Source: Gammaproteobacteria bacterium
GTDB taxonomy: Bacteria > Pseudomonadota > Gammaproteobacteria > SZUA-21
Reading direction: 5' to 3'
Assembly (NCBI GenBank): GCA_003233075.1
Contig: QIKQ01000239.1
Location: 1 to 13,093 of the forward strand
Length of the DNA stretch: 13,093 nt
Below the pieces are notes generated by a model, which saw only the letters and a program-made list of their open reading frames with translations, searched no databases and was not told the origin of the DNA. Every line of letters starts with the position of its first letter. Within the stretch, counting starts at the first letter, position 1. Below are positions 6,793-13,093 of the stretch, one piece after another. The position numbers and the translations under genes were made by a program.

Positions 6793-7323
6793 ATGAAATT
6801 ATTCAGCGGCCGTATTGTAGCCATAATTGCTCTTTTAACAATGTTAAGTACCAGTTATGCATCGGACAGTAAGGAAATTAAATATCGAATCAAAATGAAC
6901 CCTCTCAATCATTCCGGTGTAGAAGCCAAAATTAAAATTAAATTGAAAGGCGAAAACACTTTGCAGATTGAAATAAAAGCGACTGGCTTTGAGCCTAATC
7001 GTCCTCATGCACAACACATTCACGGACTGTCCAATCGAGACCTAGAAGCAACTTGCCCTACCTTGTCGGCAGATACCAATGCGGATGGCATCATTTCGGT
7101 TGGCGAAGGACTACCTTTTTATGGCCCCATTGTTCTACCTTTAGTTCCCTTTGATTTAGTTGGAAGTGACGGAAAATTAAAATATAAGGCTTCATATACT
7201 GTCAATTTAAATACTCTAATGCCAATCGAAAAACGCACTATCGTATTGCATGGCATGACTGTCAATGGCGTCTACGTACCTAGTCTTCCCGTTGCATGTG
7301 GCCAGATAGAAATAAAGGATTAA
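6793..7323 (+). CDS. Secreted CHRD/Cu,Zn-SOD-like protein with EF-hand-like loop
   Basis: The 176-residue protein has a signal peptide of about 23 residues ending SYA, so the mature form is likely periplasmic or extracellular. HAQHIHG (72-78) fits the His-rich signature of CHRD-type domains, which share a fold resembling Cu,Zn superoxide dismutase. DTNADGIISVGE (94-105) fits the 12-position EF-hand loop exactly, with Asp 1, Asn 3, Asp 5, Gly 6, Ile 8 and Glu 12. Cys88 and Cys169 may form a disulfide, and the end (VACGQIEI) recalls the SOD C-terminus. The full set of SOD copper ligands is not evident, so dismutase activity is not claimed. ATG 6793 follows AGGAG (6779-6783) by nine bases. It stands alone, followed by the palindromic repeat. 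Confidence 0.75.
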   Translation: MKLFSGRIVAIIALLTMLSTSYASDSKEIKYRIKMNPLNHSGVEAKIKIKLKGENTLQIEIKATGFEPNRPHAQHIHGLSNRDLEATCPTLSADTNADGIISVGEGLPFYGPIVLPLVPFDLVGSDGKLKYKASYTVNLNTLMPIEKRTIVLHGMTVNGVYVPSLPVACGQIEIKD

Positions 7324-7340
7324 AAATCTCAAAGGAATTG

Positions 7341-7482
7341 GTCGTTGCGAGGTGTGATCACCGATCACACCGAAGCAATCTCCTTAATTCAATGATTTAC
7401 GTTAGGAGATTGCTTGGTTGAATGCGACCTGATTGCTCGATAACTGCTACACATGAAACAAACTATTTGTGGGACAGCAGTG
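7341..7482. repeat. Dispersed palindromic repeat, copy B
   Basis: The left arm is GTCGTTGCGAG (7341-7351). It is followed by a 9-bp hairpin, GGTGTGATC (7351-7359) with GATCACACC (7363-7371), and by the 42-base core (7372-7413), which matches copy A at 41 of 42 positions. The core contains the stem GCAATCTCCT with AGGAGATTGC. TGAATGCGAC (7419-7428) and GGGACAGCAGTG (7471-7482) complete the resemblance to copy A, with different intervening DNA. It starts 17 bases after the CHRD-like stop and ends 74 bases before the aminotransferase stop, so it may serve as 3' structure for either transcript. Both copies have the same orientation. Confidence 0.82.
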
Positions 7483-7556
7483 AGGCATGCCTTGTCTCAA
7501 TCAATTAATTAATTCGATACTACATATACCCAAAGATAAAATGATCGATCAGCTAA

Positions 7557-8741
7557 TTAAGAATAAACGCCATTCGCTGCGTTAACCGCAACACCTGAAT
7601 TAATCTTAGCGCCTTCTGATGTCAATATGCTATCTAAGGCTGACAAACAAGTTAATACATTAGTTTGATTACTAGCATGCCCCATTAAACCTATGCGCCA
7701 AGCTTTGCCAGCTAATGCACCCAACCCAGCACCTATTTCAAGCTGGTATTCATTGAGTAAACGAGACCGGATTTTTGCATCATCAGCGCCTTGCGGAATA
7801 GTTATTGCGTTTAACTGTGGTAGACGATCTTGTTCTTTGACAATAAAACTGATGCCCATCGCTTCCAAACCAGCTTTCAATGCTAAGTGATGCTTGTAAT
7901 GTCTAGCCCAGGAATTTTCCAGACCTTCCTCTTTTAGTATGACGAGTGCTTCGTGTAAAGCGTACATCGCATTGATAGGCGCGGTATGATGATAAGCACG
8001 TTTCGCACCTTTTGAGCCATCGCCCCAATAGCCCATAACCAAATTCATATCCAAAAACCAACTTTGTACCGCTGTTTTTCTATTTTTAATTTTCTCTTGT
8101 GCATTCGCGCTAAAACTAACCGGTGACAAGCCTGGCGTGCACGACAAGCATTTTTGTGTCCCTGAATAGATTGCATCGATATTCCAAGCATCAACATTAA
8201 GCTCTACTCCAGCCAAGGAAGTAACCGCATCGACAATTGTCAGACAACCCGCCTTATGTGCTATTTCGACTAGCGTTTTCGCATCGGATAAAGCGCCTGT
8301 GGATGTTTCCGCATGTACAAACGCGACTATTTTAGTCTCTGGATTTTCCGCTAAAGCTTTTTCTAATTTTTCCGAATCAACTGCTTCGCCCCAGGCGTCC
8401 TCCACCATAATGGCAACACCGCCAATGCGGTCTACATTTTCCTTCATGCGAGCGCCAAACACGCCGTTTTGACAAATTATAACCTTATCGCCCGGTTCAA
8501 CTAAATTAACAAAACAAGCTTCCATTCCCGCTGAACCCGGTGCAGAAATTGGAATGGTGAGCTGATTTTCAGTTTGAAATGCATATTGCAGTAAGCTTTT
8601 AACTTCTTCCATAAGCCCAACAAATAAAGGATCAAGATGGCCAATTGTTGGCCTCGACATGGCTTCTAGAATTCTTGGGTTTACATCGGAGGGGCCTGGA
8701 CCCATTAATATACGCTGTGGTGGATGGAAACTGCTAATCAT
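7557..8741 (-). CDS. Class V PLP aminotransferase, serine/alanine-glyoxylate type
   Basis: The 394-residue protein matches the AGT/serine-glyoxylate aminotransferase family in length and order of motifs. These are an N-terminal GPGPSDV (14-20), the cofactor-contacting SAPGSAGMEA (66-75), DAVTSLAG (171-178) with the PLP-pairing Asp171, and SGTQKCLSC (193-201) with the Schiff-base Lys197. HHTAPINAMYAL (about 252-263) and GLGALAGKAWRIGLMGH further on are also typical. It would be a cytosolic enzyme moving an amino group from Ala or Ser to glyoxylate, giving glycine. The exact donor cannot be told, and no glycine, serine or glyoxylate genes are adjacent. ATG 8741 follows an AAGGG-type ribosome binding site, and a good promoter lies at 8761-8789. 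The tail after about residue 372 is slightly longer than the conserved core. Confidence 0.92.
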   Translation of the reverse strand: MISSFHPPQRILMGPGPSDVNPRILEAMSRPTIGHLDPLFVGLMEEVKSLLQYAFQTENQLTIPISAPGSAGMEACFVNLVEPGDKVIICQNGVFGARMKENVDRIGGVAIMVEDAWGEAVDSEKLEKALAENPETKIVAFVHAETSTGALSDAKTLVEIAHKAGCLTIVDAVTSLAGVELNVDAWNIDAIYSGTQKCLSCTPGLSPVSFSANAQEKIKNRKTAVQSWFLDMNLVMGYWGDGSKGAKRAYHHTAPINAMYALHEALVILKEEGLENSWARHYKHHLALKAGLEAMGISFIVKEQDRLPQLNAITIPQGADDAKIRSRLLNEYQLEIGAGLGALAGKAWRIGLMGHASNQTNVLTCLSALDSILTSEGAKINSGVAVNAANGVYS

Positions 8742-8760
8742 TTTTTTACCCTTATTTCAA

Positions 8761-8789
8761 ATTACAAATATTCTTGCGCACAAAATCAA
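8761..8789 (-). promoter_or_regulatory. Sigma-70-like promoter of the aminotransferase gene
   Basis: On the minus strand TTGATT (8789-8784) stands 17 bases from TGTAAT (8766-8761, five of six to consensus). The predicted start lies about ten bases before the AAGGG ribosome binding site, which would give a very short leader. Confidence 0.6.
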
Positions 8790-8930
8790 ACGCTTATCTA
8801 ATAACCTTTGTTTTCCTAGGATATTAACTAAAATATTGATTATGGTAAGATCACGAGTATAACAAAATCAGCTGTTTTTGGGTCTATTATTTCCAAAACC
8901 ACTTATTACCCTAATTGAAAATTAATGTAA

Positions 8931-8954
8931 AAGGCCAGACATGGGCCTGGCCTT
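8931..8954 (-). terminator. Terminator-like hairpin after the transporter operon
   Basis: AAGGCCAG (8931-8938) and CTGGCCTT (8947-8954) form a perfect GC-rich 8-bp stem with an 8-base loop. On the minus strand the stem is followed by TTTTACATTAATTTT, an interrupted T-tract. It lies 31 bases after the lipoprotein stop and probably ends the peptide-transporter transcript. Confidence 0.65.
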
Positions 8955-8984
8955 CTAATATCAAACGCAATTCTAATCAATAAG

Positions 8985-9257
8985 TTACATAGCTTTGACT
9001 TTTTCCAATTCTTTCTTGATATTCTCTTCAGATTGGTTGACGCATTCCTTAATGCCGGCGTCTTTAATCGCTGCCATTAAGGAGTCCATTTGTCCTGCAT
9101 TTTTATTTCCGCCCAACTTAACTTTCATTTTTTTCATTGACAAATCATACAGATCTTCACACATACTTTGTTTTGATTGACTACAGGCCGAAAGCAATAT
9201 CAACACAATGCAAATACTTATTAGTGGACGTAACTTTAACATGATTTTCCTCGACAT
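8985..9257 (-). CDS. Small lipoprotein, function unknown
   Basis: The 90-residue product has a type II signal peptide with lipobox LLSAC; the acylated residue would be Cys25, leaving a mature chain of about 66 residues. The mature part is charged and helical (KKMKVKLGG, a KELEKVKAM end) with two further Cys (33 and 72) that could pair. It starts 24 bases after the fused ATPase stop, in the same direction, and is followed by a hairpin, so it probably belongs to that operon. ATG 9257 has AAGGA at a six-base spacing; internal ATG 9242 (MLKLRPLIS) has GAGGA and would leave a tidier signal peptide. It is far too short for a peptide-binding protein. I do not recognise the family. Confidence 0.78.
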   Translation of the reverse strand: MSRKIMLKLRPLISICIVLILLSACSQSKQSMCEDLYDLSMKKMKVKLGGNKNAGQMDSLMAAIKDAGIKECVNQSEENIKKELEKVKAM

Positions 9258-9281
9258 AATTTTTCCTTTACCTGTTTTTAG

Positions 9282-11294
9282 TTAGTTATAAAGGTGACAG
9301 CAAGTACTGTGCTCGTCATTATTGCAAATTGGATAAGCGACTCGACATTTATCAATCACCTCTGGACATCGAGGATGAAAATGACAACCCTTCGGCGGAT
9401 TACTCGGTGACGGTAAATCGCCCTGTAAGAATTGTTTATTGTTATTTTCGGAATTAATAACAGGCACTGCCGATAACAATGCTTTCGTATAAGGATGTTT
9501 AGGACTAGTGAGTACTTCTTCAACTGCACCTCGTTCAACTATTCGGCCCAAATACATCACAGCAATCTGATCGGCAAGATAGGCGACAACGGATATATCG
9601 TGGGTTATAAACAGATAGGCTAGACCTAATTTTGCTTGTAATTCTTTTAATAAATTTAATATTTGCGCTTGAACAGACACGTCTAGAGCACTCGTAGGTT
9701 CATCACATACAATCAATTTCGGATTGACAGCCAGTGCCCGAGCGATACAAATTCGCTGTCTTTGACCACCCGAAAACTCGTGTGGATAACGATGACGCAT
9801 ATCCTCGCTTAAGCCAACCATTTCCAATAACTCTGTTACTTTCTTCTCGCGCTTGTCTTTATCAAGTTCGATTTGCAGTGAGATCATGCCTTCCTCAATG
9901 ATATCACCAACCAACATTCTAGGATTCATCGAAGAATAAGGATCTTGGAATATTATTTGAAAATCTGCCCGCTTTTCTCTTAACTCCGCATCTGAAAAAT
10001 TGAGCAAATTATCAGCTTGAAATTTAACCTCGCCACGAGTAAATTCTCGCAACAATTGAATAATGCCCTTGCCTACTGTCGTTTTGCCGCATCCCGACTC
10101 ACCCACGAGAGCAAGTGTTTGGCCTAATTTAATTTCCATCTCCACGCCATCAACAGCATAAACATATCCAGCAATTTTCTTAAATAAACCTTTATGAATA
10201 GGAAAGTGAACTTGTAAATTCTTTACTTTTAGTAAATTTTGATTCTTATCAATTTTTTTACTCAGCGCAATCGCCTGAGTAGACGTTTCACTTTCTTTTG
10301 CAACTGACTTAGGCCTTTCAAGACCCTCTGTATAAACATGACATAAAACTTGTTGGCCATTGGCAAGTTTATTAATTGTCGGAATATTTTGCGTGCAAAA
10401 CATCCAAGCTTGATCACAACGTGGTTCAAAACGACAACCTGTAAAAGTATCAGTCAGCGGTGGTACAGTGCCCGAAATAGCTTCCAAGGACATCAAACGT
10501 TTTTCCATAGAAGGTAAAGATTTAAACAGACGCTGACTATAGGGGTGTTTAGCTGTTGTAAAAAATGATTGTCTATCTGAGAGTTCGACTACTTCACCAG
10601 CATACATAACCGCAATATCATCTGCCATTTCGTAGACGACACCTAGGTCATGGGTGATTAGTAATATAGCCATGCCTGTTTTTGCTTGTAGATCTTTGAG
10701 TAACTGTAAAACTTGTGCTTGAATGGTTACATCTAACGCCGTCGTTGGCTCATCCGCAATTAATAAATCAGGGTCGCCAGCCAAGGCGATAGCGATCATC
10801 ACTCTTTGTTTCATGCCGCCTGATAACTGATGCGGATACTCATCAATTCTACGCGCGGGATCAGGGATTCCAACCGCCTTCAATAGGTCAATAACACGCG
10901 CATTGGCCTCTAGTTTTTTTAAGCCCTTATGCACATAAATTGATTCTCTAATCTGATCACCGATCGTTAAGACCGGATTAAGTGACGTCATCGGCTCTTG
11001 AAATATCATCGCAATACGCTTGCCTCTTACCGCGCGCATTTGAAACTCAGAAAAAGACGCGAGATCGTCTTTTTCTAAACGAATTTCACCACCGGCAATT
11101 TTACCTGCGGGTTCAGGTACTAAACCCATGATCGATAAAGCGGTCATAGATTTACCGCAGCCAGACTCTCCAACTATGGCAAAGGTCTTACCTTTTTTAA
11201 TGCTGAAACTAATATTGTCTACCGCTCGCAAGACACCTCTTGGCGTGTCGAGATAGGTTTTTAAGTTTTTAACTTCTAATAAAATATCACTCAC
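9282..11294 (-). CDS. Fused two-domain peptide ABC transporter ATPase (YejF/DppD-DppF-like)
   Basis: Two complete ATPase domains occur in one chain. In 670-residue numbering, domain 1 has Walker A GESGCGKS (about 42-49), signature LSGGMKQR (157-164) and Walker B LLIADEP (about 177-183). Domain 2 has GESGCGKT (about 398-405), FSGGQRQR (507-514) and LIVCDEP (about 527-533). Each is followed by an oligopeptide-type C-terminal extension with a Cys cluster: CRFEPRC...C...C (287-318) and CHFHPRC...C (637 onward). Some proteins of this family bind a [4Fe-4S] cluster there. The chain would power peptide uptake with the upstream permease. I chose GTG 11294 because it yields MSDILLEVKNLKTYL, the usual start of this family; TTG 11306 lies in frame but has no ribosome binding site. 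Confidence 0.92.
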   Translation of the reverse strand: MSDILLEVKNLKTYLDTPRGVLRAVDNISFSIKKGKTFAIVGESGCGKSMTALSIMGLVPEPAGKIAGGEIRLEKDDLASFSEFQMRAVRGKRIAMIFQEPMTSLNPVLTIGDQIRESIYVHKGLKKLEANARVIDLLKAVGIPDPARRIDEYPHQLSGGMKQRVMIAIALAGDPDLLIADEPTTALDVTIQAQVLQLLKDLQAKTGMAILLITHDLGVVYEMADDIAVMYAGEVVELSDRQSFFTTAKHPYSQRLFKSLPSMEKRLMSLEAISGTVPPLTDTFTGCRFEPRCDQAWMFCTQNIPTINKLANGQQVLCHVYTEGLERPKSVAKESETSTQAIALSKKIDKNQNLLKVKNLQVHFPIHKGLFKKIAGYVYAVDGVEMEIKLGQTLALVGESGCGKTTVGKGIIQLLREFTRGEVKFQADNLLNFSDAELREKRADFQIIFQDPYSSMNPRMLVGDIIEEGMISLQIELDKDKREKKVTELLEMVGLSEDMRHRYPHEFSGGQRQRICIARALAVNPKLIVCDEPTSALDVSVQAQILNLLKELQAKLGLAYLFITHDISVVAYLADQIAVMYLGRIVERGAVEEVLTSPKHPYTKALLSAVPVINSENNNKQFLQGDLPSPSNPPKGCHFHPRCPEVIDKCRVAYPICNNDEHSTCCHLYN

Positions 11295-11317
11295 AGGCTC
11301 TCGCAATATAACAATAA

Positions 11318-11797
11318 TTAATGTTCGTCCGCCTGGCTAAGTAAAAAAGTTTTTAAACTACTTTTTTGCTCGACCGGCAATTTCATATAAGCACAGGCGA
11401 TATTAATTGCATCTTGATTTAATCCCAGTTGTTCGAGATCGACGTTTTCAGACTCAACGGCCCTTGACTCATCTTGTTTCGCTTTCTTACGTTTAAATTT
11501 CTCTGGAAATCGTAATTCAAGTTCTTGGCGAAATATTTCGGCATCGCTCGCACTACTATACTTATCGCCCACACCCGATAAAAGCCAATTAGAACGTACC
11601 CGTACTAATTTTGCCAACTTAACCAGTTTCGCTGTTTTGGGATAAGAAGAGCCTTTTAGCCACTCCCCTACTAATTCAGGCTGAACGTCCAACATATCTG
11701 CGATCGCTGTTTGACGGCCTTGTCCAATATCTGGAAAACCAGCCTCGTCTAATATCTCATTCAGTCGAAGTGAAAATTTATGTTTTTCCATAGTCAT
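11318..11797 (-). CDS. XRE/Cro-type helix-turn-helix regulator
   Basis: The 159-residue protein has an N-terminal DNA-binding domain (about 10-76), with RQTAIADMLDV then ELVGEWLKGSSYPKTAKLVKLA as the helix-turn-helix, ending in SNWLLSGVGD. That ending is typical of phage-repressor-like XRE domains. A charged linker (about 95-118) leads to a short helical C-terminal domain with no peptidase motif, so it is not a LexA-type self-cleaving repressor. ATG 11797 follows GGGAGA by seven bases. It lies between the permease (48-base gap) and the fused ATPase (about 23-base gap), all in the same direction, so it is probably cotranscribed with the peptide transporter. Its target is unknown; the inverted repeat just upstream (11811-11831) is one candidate. 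Confidence 0.85.
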   Translation of the reverse strand: MTMEKHKFSLRLNEILDEAGFPDIGQGRQTAIADMLDVQPELVGEWLKGSSYPKTAKLVKLAKLVRVRSNWLLSGVGDKYSSASDAEIFRQELELRFPEKFKRKKAKQDESRAVESENVDLEQLGLNQDAINIACAYMKLPVEQKSSLKTFLLSQADEH

Positions 11798-11810
11798 ATT
11801 ATAATCTCCC

Positions 11811-11831
11811 TTTGCTTACGCATAACGCAAA
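11811..11831. promoter_or_regulatory. Inverted repeat upstream of the XRE gene, candidate operator
   Basis: TTTGC-TTA (11811-11818) and TAA-c-GCAAA (11823-11831) form a near-perfect dyad around CGCA, with one unpaired base. It sits directly before the GGGAGA ribosome binding site of the XRE gene. Dyads of this size are typical XRE operators, but an mRNA hairpin affecting translation is equally possible. Confidence 0.35.
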
Positions 11832-11845
11832 CATTAAGCAATTTA

Positions 11846-13093
11846 TTAAGCACGGCGCAATCGCGGATCAAAGGCATCGCGAACCGCATCGGCAAAAAGA
11901 TTGGCAGCTAGTACGAGTGTAAACATAAAAGCAAAAGCTGCAACCAGTGACCACCAAACCATCGGATCACGCGCCATTTCCAGACGTGCGCTATTTATCA
12001 TATTTCCCCAGCTGTGTAGAGACGGATCCACACCAATACCGATATAGGATAAGACTGCTTCAGCTAATACCAAGCCGCTGAAGTCAATCACTACTACTAT
12101 CATCACGATATGCATCACATTAGGCAGAATGTGGCTTGAAATGACCTTCCAATGGCTTACACCAAAGGCATGAGCTGCCTGAATGTAATCGATCTCCCGG
12201 ATCTTAAGTGCCTCGCCTCGCAGCAATCGGCACAATCCTGTCCAACTAGTAATGCCTAGGATAGCACAAAGCGCCAACAATTTAAGGTCCACTTTTTCGG
12301 CTGTAAGCTTTATATTAGGGTTATTATCGAGCGAAAAGTTGATTAATAGCATTCCAGTCGCGATTAACAATACAAAAGGTATGGAACTTAGCACGGTGTA
12401 TATAAATTGAATAACATCGTCTATCCAGCGCTTAAAATACCCTGCTGCAATTCCTAAAAATAGAGCCAGTGGTAGCATAATTAAGGTCGCTAGGGTGCCG
12501 ATCAAAATTCCCGTACGAATACTCTTTAGCGCTTCGTATAAGGTATCCTTACCAACCTGATTTGTACCAAAGACGTGATAATACAAACTTAAATAATATA
12601 AAACTGAAAACGATACAACAAGCACCAAGCTCGTTATTGCCGTGACCTTCCAAGGCAAGTTCGATTTATTTTTCACAATATCAATTAATCGCTGCTTAGT
12701 CACTGATGGACTGTGCCCACTTGAAATTAAGACGATATCAATGAAGAACACTATCCAGATGAGTGCACTAAGAAATACCGCCATTATTATCTTGCCGACT
12801 ACATCTAAAAATAAGCTCTCACCTTCTTGTAGATGTTGGCCACCATATTTGAGTTTGGGATAATCACGTTTGATTTTACCTGGACCGATCTCGACATTTT
12901 GCTTAGTAAATAAGTGAGTTGCGAATGGGGCTGAATAAGTTTTTTCCTGTCGTTCAAGCAGTGGCTTTAATAATATATCAAGTACACTCTCGACTTTGTG
13001 TGAAAAAACTATTTTGCTTGACTCATTTTTCTGCGCCAAGGCATTCTGAAAATGCAAGGAATCGATAAATGCAATAAGGACATAAAATACTAG
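11846..13093 (-). CDS. Peptide ABC transporter permease, OppC/DppC/YejE type (5' end beyond window)
   Basis: The frame is open to the right edge and reads FYVLIAFIDSLHFQNAL before the first apparent start (TTG 13057). Hydrophobic sequence continuing off the edge suggests the gene is 5'-truncated by the window, and TTG 13057 is probably not the start. The visible protein has a first membrane helix at the edge, a long periplasmic-type segment, a helix near 85-108, another near 135-158, and then the conserved permease core. The ATPase-docking EAA loop, AAHAFGVSHWKVISSHILPN (about 297-316), is intact, and the end DAVRDAFDPRLR is typical of the family. It would form a heterodimer with a second permease, probably encoded to the right, and pair with the fused ATPase downstream. 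Confidence 0.9.
   Translation of the reverse strand, partial: LVFYVLIAFIDSLHFQNALAQKNESSKIVFSHKVESVLDILLKPLLERQEKTYSAPFATHLFTKQNVEIGPGKIKRDYPKLKYGGQHLQEGESLFLDVVGKIIMAVFLSALIWIVFFIDIVLISSGHSPSVTKQRLIDIVKNKSNLPWKVTAITSLVLVVSFSVLYYLSLYYHVFGTNQVGKDTLYEALKSIRTGILIGTLATLIMLPLALFLGIAAGYFKRWIDDVIQFIYTVLSSIPFVLLIATGMLLINFSLDNNPNIKLTAEKVDLKLLALCAILGITSWTGLCRLLRGEALKIREIDYIQAAHAFGVSHWKVISSHILPNVMHIVMIVVVIDFSGLVLAEAVLSYIGIGVDPSLHSWGNMINSARLEMARDPMVWWSLVAAFAFMFTLVLAANLFADAVRDAFDPRLRRA

Noticed and set aside
7693..7890. Plus-strand frames inside the aminotransferase, lipoprotein and permease genes
   Set aside because: They lie antisense to well-supported genes and have no family resemblance.

Overview
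The window looks like chromosomal DNA of an AT-rich gammaproteobacterium. This rests on the protein families (a serine/alanine-glyoxylate-type aminotransferase, a fused two-NBD peptide ABC ATPase, a SPOR/TPR outer-membrane barrel, a Gram-negative lipobox), on good Shine-Dalgarno sequences, and on a dispersed palindrome of the 'GTCRTTGCGAG...GAAGCAATCTCC' type. The genus cannot be read from the sequence.

Left part (1-3254): a truncated copy of a dispersed palindromic repeat, then a small solitary ClpS-like gene on the + strand. The reading frame of that gene carries the substrate-pocket residues upstream of its first ATG, so it either uses a rare start codon or is decayed. It converges on a large minus-strand gene for an exported AMIN-like/SPOR-like/TPR/beta-barrel outer-membrane protein.

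Middle part (3320-6350): the most unusual item is a 50-codon minus-strand gene at 3449-3601. It encodes a peptide made almost entirely of Gly, Asp and Arg, and its body is a GC-rich island in AT-rich DNA. It has a promoter-like pair overlapped by an inverted repeat, a clear ribosome binding site and a strong intrinsic terminator, so it looks like a complete small transcription unit. Upstream on the same strand are an MsbA-type half ABC exporter and a MAPEG-family membrane protein.

Centre right (6351-8890): a mostly empty 440-base intergenic stretch, a secreted CHRD/Cu,Zn-SOD-like protein with an EF-hand-like loop, the second and more complete copy of the palindromic repeat, and a class V PLP aminotransferase with a good promoter.

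Right part (8931-13093): a minus-strand peptide-transporter cluster running in from beyond the right edge. It contains an OppC/DppC/YejE-type permease (5' end outside the window), an XRE-family regulator lying inside the transporter operon, a YejF/DppD-DppF-like fused ATPase, and a small lipoprotein followed by a terminator-like hairpin. The permease and ATPase would form a peptide importer whose other permease and binding protein should lie to the right. The XRE protein is placed to regulate it or itself.
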